Source: CAZUQP01 sp964484285 (GTDB taxonomy: Bacteria; Pseudomonadota; Gammaproteobacteria; DSM-16500). Taken from it: a stretch of DNA of 15,799 bases. The position numbers were made by a program, and so were the translations under genes. The notes beneath the pieces are model-generated. The model was not told where the DNA came from. It did no database searches and saw only the letters and a list, made by a program, of their open reading frames with translations. The stretch spans positions 1 to 15,799 of the forward strand of contig CAZAEO010000045.1 in NCBI GenBank assembly GCA_964484285.1, given 5' to 3'. This document shows positions 1-7,601 of the stretch, piece by piece (position 1 is the stretch's first letter; the number at the start of each line of letters is the position of its first letter).

Positions 1-79
1 CTTCGCTTACGCTCAGGATGATTTGAAACATTTGCCATTTTTGTCGTGTACAGAGTTCAATTCTGACGCATTATTTCAT

Positions 80-113
80 CTTAAGATTTCCTTAAGGTTT
101 AATCCAGCATAAT
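80..113 (+). promoter_or_regulatory. Candidate PmrA box and promoter of the protease gene
   Basis: Two direct repeats, CTTAAGATT (80-88) and CTTAAGGTT (91-99), are separated by two bases and have an 11-base period. This fits the PmrA operator reported for Legionella and Coxiella effector genes (two cTTAATatT half-sites spaced by N2). It also fits the enteric form YTTAAK-N5-YTTAAG exactly. A possible -10 element, CATAAT, lies at 108-113, so the box would cover the -35 position, as expected for an activator-dependent promoter. Transcription would start about 85 bases before the ATG at 205. The repeat is seen directly; control by PmrA is inference, and no pmrAB gene is in the window. Confidence 0.6.
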
Positions 114-189
114 ACTAAGGCTTTGAGAAGTATAGGAAATGCTTCACATCAATTGAACGACATTTTGTCAAAGATGACTTTATTCAGAA

Positions 190-195
190 AAGGAG
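190..195 (+). promoter_or_regulatory. Ribosome binding site of the protease gene
   Basis: The bases AAGGAG at 190-195 lie nine bases before the ATG at 205. This strong Shine-Dalgarno sequence fixes the start, and therefore shows that the hydrophilic N-terminus is real and that no signal peptide has been missed upstream. Confidence 0.85.
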
Positions 196-204
196 TTCTT
201 CATT

Positions 205-3200
205 ATGTCCCAATCAAGAGAAACGCGTGCTATTGCCAATGATCAAAAGCAACAAGAGGAAGAAGTCACAAAAAGAAGAAAGAGAAAAAGAGTTATTGAC
301 AGCCCTACAGATGATGTAACCGATGAAATAAATCAAACAAATTTAGCCAGCTCTTCATCTTCCTCCAGCTCCAGTTCTTTTTCCGCGCATCCATCGATTG
401 AAACACACGAATTTACTGCAAAAGATTTTGATCACTTGTCTAGCAATGAATATGCACGTTATTTAGGTAATAGCGACAAAGTCGGTCATGCTGTGATTAT
501 AAAAAACGAACAAGGTGAAGAAATCGCATTGCAATACAACATACCTCAAGGAACAGAAAAAAGCACACCAACCATACGTCCTTTAATTAATATTGAAGCA
601 ATTGAACGTTACGGACTACATCGATTTAGAGCAACAACACCCACTCACGGTACTAAAATGTATGCCAAACGTTTTATCGATTTAGAATTAACTGATGAAA
701 AATATACCTCAACACCCATGCAGATTGCCTGTTTTTCACCCTCTGCATCAGAACAAGAACCTTTTTGGGGTGGAAAAGAAAAAGAAACGCCATTATTTCG
801 AGAAGACCTTGCGCCAAAAAATAAAGAAGAATTAGATAAAGAGATACAAGAAATAAAAGAAAAAACAGGCAACAAAATTAAAGCTGGCAATGAACTTATC
901 ATTGATCATGAATCCGTTAGAGCAAGAGACAACATTAAAACCAGAACACCAGATCAAAACACTGTCATGGGAGGTGAATCAGCCAGAGACACGTATGAAT
1001 ATTTTTTAGAAACTTGGCAAGAGGAATTACATCCTGAAATGATAAAAGTATTACAACGCGCTGTTAAAGCGCCTTTACGAGAAGCGTTTAAAAGTAACTA
1101 TCGTCCAGAATGGTTACACGCCGAAGGATTTGGATTAACACCAACGGAAAAAAATCCTCAAGTCGCAGAAAATTTAGGTGCAGCTCCCAAATGGGCCAAT
1201 ACAGAAATGATGGTATTGGAACGTATTGCTAAATGGTTCGCGTTAAATAGACCCAAAGCGTCCATTAGAATCAAACCTCTTTTTGAAATGCTGTTAGATT
1301 CTGAACTCATCAAAAAGATCGAATTTTCAGTTAACATCGAGGAAGAAGGTCAGTTCATAAAATTTCTGCAAACAATTAATCCTTTTAAACAATATCCTCT
1401 TTTTAGAAAAGCGTCTGATATCGCACAAGGTACAGCAATTGCTTATCAGTTGTTATATGGCACTTCACCTGCTTCGCAACAAGGTGTATTAAATCCTGCT
1501 TACAAAGCCTCTGCTTCATCAACACCAGCAACAGCTGCGTCTTTCCATGTATCATCCTCATCTTCTGCTCTCTCTTTTCCCATAAAAAAATCAAAGAGGA
1601 TCGCTGAAGATGCACTTTCCCCAAAAAAGAAAAAAGCAAAATTATCGCTACCCCCTTCCTCGCCTGTCGAATATGAAAAATCTATCGTGCAAATCTTAAC
1701 AACTTCTCAAGAACCTGACTATGATCAACCCTGGATGGGCACACATGTTGGCGGAAGTAGTGGAACAGGATTAGTCATAGAGCACCACGGTAAAAAATAT
1801 ATTTTAACGAACGCGCACTGTGTAGAAAATATGGTAAGAACGCGCATCCGATTTGCAAACACGACTAAAAAATATGAAGTCAAACCTAAATGCGTATCGT
1901 ATCAATGTGATCTGGCCTTATTGGAAGTAGATGATCCTGAATTTTTGCATATTGCAAAACCGTTAGAACTAGGCGATATGGTACGTCATAAAGATAAAGT
2001 ACTAACCGTAGGTTTTCCGATGGGTGGTGATGAAATATCTGTTAGCAAAGGCATTGTTTCACGTATCGAAGTACGCGATTACTGTATGAGCGGGCTAGAT
2101 ATGTTACAAGTCCAAATAGATGCAGCAATCAATCCTGGTAACAGTGGCGGCCCTGTTCTATCCAATAACAAAGTAGTAGGCGTTGCTTTTCAGGGCTACG
2201 ATAGACAAGGCCTAGGATTCATGATACCTCCTCCCGTTATCTGGCATTTTTTAACAGAAGCACTGAGCGGCAAAAAATATCGCGGCTTTCCTATCTTACC
2301 TGTTAATTTTGAAACATTAGAAAATCCATCGTTAAGAAAACATTACGGGATGACTAAAGAGCAAACGGGAATACGTGTCAGTTCAGTTAATAATCTTTGT
2401 GATGCCTTTAATAAACTCAAACCAGATGATATTTTATTAGAAATCGACTCATTACCCATCTCTAATCAAGGAACCGTTGACATACCTGACATAGGCAAAC
2501 GTATTGATCTACTTCATGTCACTCACATGAAATATATTGGTGATACCGTGCAATTGAAGGTATTACGTAAAAATGAGAAAACTAAACAAGCAGAAACTCA
2601 TCATATCACTGTCAAATTAGATCATGTTCCATTGGAAACTGAAAAAGTCCCACAAACAGAACATGATAAAATGCCAACTTATTATATTAACTCGGGCATT
2701 GTATTTATACCCTTAACGCGTAATTACCTGGAAGGAAAAGGTGGAGATCTAGAAGACTACCGTGAAAACGGATCTTTTCTTACAGAGCTATCTAAAAAAT
2801 TGCCTGATGAGCAAATTATCGTTATTAATGATATTTTAGATTGTGAAAACACAGAAGGCTATGAGAAGCACGTGAATGCTATTATCACAGAAATTAATGG
2901 CAAACCAATTAATAATATTCACGATGCGATAGCAGCCATGGAAAATAATCCAAATGATCTGCACTGCATTACTACCCATTCAAAAAATAAAATTGTTGTT
3001 AAAAACATGGCAAAAGCAGAACAGGATGCACTGTTAAAACAATACAATATCAAGGGAGGAGATCGATCAGAAGATTTATTACCAGAACACAAAATAGATC
3101 ATCTCATCATACCGAAAAATGCTTCTTCAAGCAGCAGTTCATCAAGCAGTATTCCATGCAATGATGTTACTATGGAAGAAAAACAGCCCAATCACGAACT

Positions 3201-3543
3201 TACTTTAGAGGATTTACCTGGGGCAAGAAGATATCGCGCCAAGCTTGATCAAATGGAACAATTGTATAGCCAATATCCACTAGATGAAGACGAAGACCTA
3301 TCATACGAAGACATTGATGAAGATGAAAATTATGATGAGGAAGAAGAGGAGGAACTCGAAGAAGGCTCTACTAATGAAGATAAAGAAGAATCAGAAGAAA
3401 GTGCCTTTTCAAGAAAAGAAAAAACAAAACCTCAGCTAAAATATTCTAACAAATTTCACTTTTTTTACAGAGAAAAGGATTCCTCTCACATGGATATAGA
3501 TCAAGATAATGAAATTGACCACAAACATGCCCGTTACAAATAA
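205..3543 (+). CDS. Deg9-like trypsin-fold serine protease with NLS-like motifs; candidate secreted effector
   Basis: A large 1112-residue protein. Residues about 490-690 form a trypsin-fold protease of the Deg/HtrA type. The triad is visible as His538 in TNAHC, Asp569 in CDLALL and Ser647 in NPGNSGGP. PDZ-like regions follow at about 695-805 and 815-935. The stretch FPILPV...LENPSLRK...GM after the protease resembles plant DEG9/DEG10-type Deg proteases more than periplasmic DegP, from memory of those families. Residues 1-480 are unrecognised. Basic clusters occur at 23-29 (KRRKRKR) and 461-479 (KK, 11 residues, then KKKKAK), both shaped like nuclear localisation signals. Serine runs lie at 49-58, 450-454 and 974-982, and residues 1027-1066 are strongly acidic. 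The N-terminus is hydrophilic with no signal peptide or membrane segment, so a periplasmic DegP role is unlikely. With the PmrA-type operator upstream, a type IV-secreted protease acting in the host, perhaps in the nucleus, is a plausible inference. The protease call is firm; the effector role is not. Confidence 0.85.
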   Translation: MSQSRETRAIANDQKQQEEEVTKRRKRKRVIDSPTDDVTDEINQTNLASSSSSSSSSSFSAHPSIETHEFTAKDFDHLSSNEYARYLGNSDKVGHAVIIKNEQGEEIALQYNIPQGTEKSTPTIRPLINIEAIERYGLHRFRATTPTHGTKMYAKRFIDLELTDEKYTSTPMQIACFSPSASEQEPFWGGKEKETPLFREDLAPKNKEELDKEIQEIKEKTGNKIKAGNELIIDHESVRARDNIKTRTPDQNTVMGGESARDTYEYFLETWQEELHPEMIKVLQRAVKAPLREAFKSNYRPEWLHAEGFGLTPTEKNPQVAENLGAAPKWANTEMMVLERIAKWFALNRPKASIRIKPLFEMLLDSELIKKIEFSVNIEEEGQFIKFLQTINPFKQYPLFRKASDIAQGTAIAYQLLYGTSPASQQGVLNPAYKASASSTPATAASFHVSSSSSALSFPIKKSKRIAEDALSPKKKKAKLSLPPSSPVEYEKSIVQILTTSQEPDYDQPWMGTHVGGSSGTGLVIEHHGKKYILTNAHCVENMVRTRIRFANTTKKYEVKPKCVSYQCDLALLEVDDPEFLHIAKPLELGDMVRHKDKVLTVGFPMGGDEISVSKGIVSRIEVRDYCMSGLDMLQVQIDAAINPGNSGGPVLSNNKVVGVAFQGYDRQGLGFMIPPPVIWHFLTEALSGKKYRGFPILPVNFETLENPSLRKHYGMTKEQTGIRVSSVNNLCDAFNKLKPDDILLEIDSLPISNQGTVDIPDIGKRIDLLHVTHMKYIGDTVQLKVLRKNEKTKQAETHHITVKLDHVPLETEKVPQTEHDKMPTYYINSGIVFIPLTRNYLEGKGGDLEDYRENGSFLTELSKKLPDEQIIVINDILDCENTEGYEKHVNAIITEINGKPINNIHDAIAAMENNPNDLHCITTHSKNKIVVKNMAKAEQDALLKQYNIKGGDRSEDLLPEHKIDHLIIPKNASSSSSSSSSIPCNDVTMEEKQPNHELTLEDLPGARRYRAKLDQMEQLYSQYPLDEDEDLSYEDIDEDENYDEEEEEELEEGSTNEDKEESEESAFSRKEKTKPQLKYSNKFHFFYREKDSSHMDIDQDNEIDHKHARYK

Positions 3544-3549
3544 ATAATT

Positions 3550-3612
3550 CACTTTTGCGAAAGTGGGTATCCAGAAAGAGATTAAAAATACTGGATGCCA
3601 ACTTTCGTTGGT
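3550..3612. repeat. Tri-hairpin REP-like intergenic repeat
   Basis: Three hairpins follow one another just after the protease stop codon. The first is CACTTT/AAAGTG around TGCG (3550-3565). The second pairs GGTATCCAG (3566-3574) with CTGGATGCC (3591-3599), nine pairs including one G-U. The third is CCAAC/GTTGG around TTTC (3598-3611). Hairpins two and three share bases and are alternatives at that point. The layout of a central TCCAG...CTGGA stem flanked by short tetraloop hairpins resembles dispersed palindromic repeats of many proteobacterial genomes. It may also act as a weak transcription barrier between the protease and the next gene. There is no T-tract, so a classical terminator is not supported. 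Confidence 0.55.
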
Positions 3613-3637
3613 ATAGCAAATCAAGAAGGATGAAAAT

Positions 3638-4531
3638 ATGCTAGTAAGAAATTCTGAAGAAAAAATTATAGAAACCCAATCTATTCGAGATATGCTGCAA
3701 TTGATCAGCTATGACACCTGGTTATTATTAGATATTGATAACACAGTGATGGAGCCTTTGCATGAACTTGGTAGCGATCAATGGTTTGTAAAATTAATTG
3801 AACATGCTTGTCAACTAACATCCAATAAAGAAGAAGCTATGATCTCAGTAGTGAAACTCTATCAAGAAGTACAACATCGTATTCGCACAAAAACGGTTGA
3901 ACCCGAAATAGTTCACCTAGTGAAAGCACTGCAAGATAGCGGTGTTCCAATATTAGCCCTGACTGCTCGCGATAGCTCTCTTATCGAAACAACTCGCTGC
4001 CAGTTAAAGGATATTGGAATTGACTTTTCTAGATGCTGGGATACCTCTGCAAAAAAGATTGAATTAGATAATGAAGATAAAGAAAACAATCCCACTTATT
4101 CTGGTGGTATTATTTTTTGCAGCGGGAAAGATAAAGGAAAATGTTTAAATAGCCTTTTAACACATACGCCAAAACTTCCAAAACATATCGTTATGGTAGA
4201 TGATAAAGAAAAACATTTATTACACGTCAAAGAAATTATTGAACGTAATGGAATTCGTTTTCATGGATTGCGTTATGGATTTCTGGATGAAAAAGCAAAA
4301 AACGTTAACATGCAAGCAGCACATATTCAATTAGCGTGCATAAAGCAGGAATTATCCTCTCCTGTACAAAATACCATTGAACGATTACAGCTCGTTTCTT
4401 CTAATGTCCATATACAACATACAAAATATGCAGGATTTTTTCGAAATTTACATCATTTAAAAAGAAAACACAACGAACCATCCTGTACAAACGAAAAATA
4501 CGATTCATCAGTTAAATTTTCACGAAATTGA
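3638..4531 (+). CDS. HAD-fold hydrolase, DUF2608-like
   Basis: A 297-residue protein with the motifs of the haloacid dehalogenase superfamily. Motif I is DIDNT (nucleophile Asp32, acid/base Asp34), motif II is LTARD (Thr109), a lysine-rich segment SGKDKGK (163-168) supplies the motif III lysine, and motif IV is MVDDK (Asp188, Asp189). The start of motif I continues as PLHELGSDQWF, a pattern I associate with the DUF2608 family, which is common in Legionella and other intracellular bacteria. These are predicted phosphohydrolases whose substrates are unknown. No signal peptide or membrane segment is seen. The last 40 residues are basic and polar. AGAAGGA (3624-3630) lies seven bases before the ATG and supports this start. 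The stop codon meets the next gene, so the two are probably translated from one message. The substrate cannot be predicted. Confidence 0.8.
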   Translation: MLVRNSEEKIIETQSIRDMLQLISYDTWLLLDIDNTVMEPLHELGSDQWFVKLIEHACQLTSNKEEAMISVVKLYQEVQHRIRTKTVEPEIVHLVKALQDSGVPILALTARDSSLIETTRCQLKDIGIDFSRCWDTSAKKIELDNEDKENNPTYSGGIIFCSGKDKGKCLNSLLTHTPKLPKHIVMVDDKEKHLLHVKEIIERNGIRFHGLRYGFLDEKAKNVNMQAAHIQLACIKQELSSPVQNTIERLQLVSSNVHIQHTKYAGFFRNLHHLKRKHNEPSCTNEKYDSSVKFSRN

Positions 4532-4536
4532 TAAAT

Positions 4537-5583
4537 ATGTCATCAAATCGCTTGCACAAGAAATCTAGCCCTACGAGAGAAAATAAAAAAAAATCCAGTA
4601 GTAAAGAAATTATATTGGCTTTGGATGAACACAAGAAACTATCAGAACCTAGCATTTCTTATGAAATGCAACCTGCACCATTTCAGAGGACTTTGACACA
4701 AGCAGCTATCGATAAACATGGTGCAGAACCCACCTTTTTTCAAGGACAAACTTATGAAATACTGACGCACACATTATCCGTTCATCCTTTAACTCGACTT
4801 AGCTGTAGAAGCAGTAGCGATCGCGAAATTCTTTTACTAGATTTACAATCTGCTAATTTAAAAAAATATTTCGATAAATTTTTATCACTATATAAAATCT
4901 ATTCGGATAATTCAGAAGAATCCACGCAACCTTTAGATGACGAAACTATAGAAAATACAACAATACAACCTATTGCTGCTCCTATTCCTTATGATTTGGC
5001 CGTATTGCAAAACTTGGTTACAGAGGTACGATTATATCTTCCTCGAACAACCGAAGAAAAATTACAAACTATAATCCATGAAAAGCATACTTCACTGTTG
5101 TTGTCAGCAAATAAAAAAATTGCACCTTTAGAATGGTTTTTTGAATCTAAACAAGGATATTGCCGCCATCATGTATTAGCAAGCGCTTATTTATTAGTTC
5201 ATTTGATTGATTATCATGCCAAACAACATTTTAAGACCTTTGAAGACACAAAAAGTAAAATTTATCGTTTTCGCGGCCAATTACAGCCTCTGAATATGGA
5301 TAAACAAAAAACCCCCGCATCACATGCTGTTATGATTTATGAGGCAGAAAATGGTCATCGTTATTTATTAGATCCATCTAATAAAGGTTTTTTTAATACC
5401 GGATTGGCAGCAGACCTCACGAATTTATCCGATATAGATAAAATGAAACTATATAATCTATATCATCCATACGATGGCAAGCAGTTTATTCAAAAAATAA
5501 TCGAAACTTACGATGAAATCGCAAAGTGCGCAATACCACAACCTGGCAGTAACCCTGTATTTCGCACGCAACCTAAATTATAA
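4537..5583 (+). CDS. Transglutaminase-like (papain-fold) protein, unknown substrate
   Basis: A 348-residue protein without a close family that I can name. The C-terminal half has the order and spacing expected of a transglutaminase-like catalytic triad. Cys209 lies in QGYCRHHVLASAYLL, His263 in ASHAVMIY and Asp279 in YLLDPSNKG. The Cys sits at the head of a predicted helix, and the His and Asp sit on successive strands, as in that fold. The first 30 residues are rich in Lys and Ser, and residues 118-140 are acidic and probably a linker. No signal peptide is seen. ATG at 4537 is preferred. A TTG at 4528 overlapping the previous stop is a possible alternative that adds three residues. Neither start has a good Shine-Dalgarno, which points to coupling with the HAD gene. 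Such enzymes can be proteases, deamidases, amidases or cross-linkers. The neighbourhood makes an effector role conceivable but unproven. Confidence 0.6.
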   Translation: MSSNRLHKKSSPTRENKKKSSSKEIILALDEHKKLSEPSISYEMQPAPFQRTLTQAAIDKHGAEPTFFQGQTYEILTHTLSVHPLTRLSCRSSSDREILLLDLQSANLKKYFDKFLSLYKIYSDNSEESTQPLDDETIENTTIQPIAAPIPYDLAVLQNLVTEVRLYLPRTTEEKLQTIIHEKHTSLLLSANKKIAPLEWFFESKQGYCRHHVLASAYLLVHLIDYHAKQHFKTFEDTKSKIYRFRGQLQPLNMDKQKTPASHAVMIYEAENGHRYLLDPSNKGFFNTGLAADLTNLSDIDKMKLYNLYHPYDGKQFIQKIIETYDEIAKCAIPQPGSNPVFRTQPKL

Positions 5584-5588
5584 TTTGC

Positions 5589-7601
5589 CTACCTTAAATC
5601 AAACAAAAATCGAATGAATTCTTTTTCTTTTAGAAGGGGGACACCCAGCTTTTCAGCCTTAGCCAGCTTAGAACCTGGATCTTTGCCCACTACAACATAA
5701 TTTGTTTTACTTGAAACACTACCAGCTACTTTCGCTCCTAACGATTCCAGCTTCTCCTTTGCATCTTCACGCGTCATAGCGGTTAACGTTCCTGTTAAAA
5801 CAAATGTTTTGCCAGACAGAGGTAATGCGATTTTTTTTACAATTTTTTTCCATACAATACCTGCTTTCAGTAATTTATCAATCACATCACGATTATGTTT
5901 TTCTGCAAAAAAAGTTACGATATGTTTAGCTACAACAGGGCCAATATCAGGTAATGTTTGCAAAATGTCTTCATTAGCAGTTGCTAATTCAGATAAATCA
6001 CCAAAATGATTTGCCAATTGCTTGGCGGTTGCTTCTCCGACCTCACGAATTCCTAACGCATACAAAAAACGCTCTAATGTTGTTTGTTTACTTTTATCCA
6101 ATGCATCCAATAAATTCTGGGCGGATTTTTCTGCCATCCTGTCAAGATTAGCTAATGGTATTAAAGTAAGTGAATACAAATCTGCAACAGTTGATACCCT
6201 ATTATTATCTACTAACTGTTCAACCAGCTTGTCTCCTAGCCCATCAATATTCATCGCTCGACGAGAAGCAAAATGTCTAATCGCTTCTTTGCGTTGTGCT
6301 GGACAAAATAAACCGCCGCTACAACGTGCAATAGCTTCTCCTTCAATATGTTCTATTTTAGAATGACAAATCGGACAGTATGCAGGCAACATGATTTTTT
6401 TAGCATCCTGAGAGCGATGCTCTTTAATAACAGAAACAACTTCTGGAATTACATCGCCAGCACGATGAATCACCACTGTATCACCAATATGAATATCTTT
6501 ACGTCGTACTTCATCCATATTATGTAACGTTGCATTACTAATGGTAACACCACTCACAAATACAGGGCGCAGTCGCGCAACAGGTGTTAAAGCGCCTGTA
6601 CGTCCCACCTGAAATTCAACGGATTCCACTGTAGTTAATACTTCCTCTGCTGGAAATTTATGTGCAATCGCCCAACGTGGTGCACGGGAGACAAAACCTA
6701 ATTTTTTTTGTTCAATTAATTTATTTACCTTATAAACAACCCCATCAATTTCATAAGGTAAATCAGCGCGTTTTTTATGGATCCGTTGATAATAGACCAA
6801 ACAGCCTTTAATGCCATTAACAACCTCTTGCTCAGGGCTTACACGCAAGCCCCATTTCTTTAAATGCATTAAAATATCGCTGTGTGATTCCAGATTTTTT
6901 TCGCCTTGCAATACTCCAATACCATAACAAAAAATTTCGAGCGGACGTGCTGCTGTCACACGTGAATCCAATTGCCGTAAACTACCTGCTGCCGCATTAC
7001 GCGGGTTAACAAAAACTTTCTCGCCCTTCTCTTGCGCTAAACGGTTCAGTTTATTAAATCCTTTTTTAGGCATGTATACTTCGCCGCGTACTTCTAAAGC
7101 TGACGGATATTCATCTCCTAACAAACGTAACGGTACCGTGGGTATAGTGCGGATATTTTCAGTAATATCTTCACCGACATTACCATCACCTCGTGTTGCA
7201 GCACGGACTAATACTCCTTTTTCGTAATGAATACTTACAGCTAACCCATCCAGCTTAGGTTCACAAGAATATTCAATAAGATGTGATACAGACAAACGCT
7301 CACGAACTCTCTCATCAAAAGCAATAGCTTCATTATCTGTAAACGCATTATCAAGCGATAACATAGGGATTGCATGTTGCACTTTTGCAAATGCTTTTAA
7401 GGGAGTCGCGCCGATACGTTGCGTGGGAGAATCTGGAGTAATTAATTGTGGATAATCCTGTTCCAATTGTTGCAATTCCCGAAACAACCGGTCGTATTCT
7501 GCATCAGACACGCTAGGATCATCTAACACATAATAACGATAATTATGCTCATTAATTTGTTGACGTAACTTATTGATCTTGCTTTCAATTTTGTCATTCA
7601 T
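5589..7601 (-). CDS. ligA: NAD-dependent DNA ligase
   Basis: A full-length (670 residues) bacterial LigA, which seals nicks during replication and repair using NAD+. The N-terminal Ia region (HNYRYYVLDDPSVSDAEYD, about 19-37) binds the NMN part of NAD+. The adenylation lysine is Lys116 in EPKLDG. The OB fold follows, then a four-cysteine zinc finger (CPIC ... CSGGLFC), helix-hairpin-helix repeats, and a C-terminal BRCT domain beginning near LSGKTFVLTGTL. All key motifs are intact. The ATG shares one base with the zipA stop (TAATG), so translation is probably coupled. It is the last gene of smc-zipA-ligA. Its end lies five bases from the stop of the convergent transglutaminase-like gene, leaving no room for a dedicated terminator. 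Confidence 0.98.
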   Translation of the reverse strand: MNDKIESKINKLRQQINEHNYRYYVLDDPSVSDAEYDRLFRELQQLEQDYPQLITPDSPTQRIGATPLKAFAKVQHAIPMLSLDNAFTDNEAIAFDERVRERLSVSHLIEYSCEPKLDGLAVSIHYEKGVLVRAATRGDGNVGEDITENIRTIPTVPLRLLGDEYPSALEVRGEVYMPKKGFNKLNRLAQEKGEKVFVNPRNAAAGSLRQLDSRVTAARPLEIFCYGIGVLQGEKNLESHSDILMHLKKWGLRVSPEQEVVNGIKGCLVYYQRIHKKRADLPYEIDGVVYKVNKLIEQKKLGFVSRAPRWAIAHKFPAEEVLTTVESVEFQVGRTGALTPVARLRPVFVSGVTISNATLHNMDEVRRKDIHIGDTVVIHRAGDVIPEVVSVIKEHRSQDAKKIMLPAYCPICHSKIEHIEGEAIARCSGGLFCPAQRKEAIRHFASRRAMNIDGLGDKLVEQLVDNNRVSTVADLYSLTLIPLANLDRMAEKSAQNLLDALDKSKQTTLERFLYALGIREVGEATAKQLANHFGDLSELATANEDILQTLPDIGPVVAKHIVTFFAEKHNRDVIDKLLKAGIVWKKIVKKIALPLSGKTFVLTGTLTAMTREDAKEKLESLGAKVAGSVSSKTNYVVVGKDPGSKLAKAEKLGVPLLKEKEFIRFLFDLR

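Noticed and set aside
645..902. Minus-strand reading frame of 85 codons inside the protease gene
   Set aside because: It lies opposite a well-supported coding region, has no ribosome binding site, and its composition is that of an antisense shadow.
205..3543. Annotation of the first gene as periplasmic DegP/HtrA chaperone-protease
   Set aside because: There is no signal peptide, the Shine-Dalgarno fixes the hydrophilic start, and the long flanking regions and PDZ-linked motifs differ from DegP.
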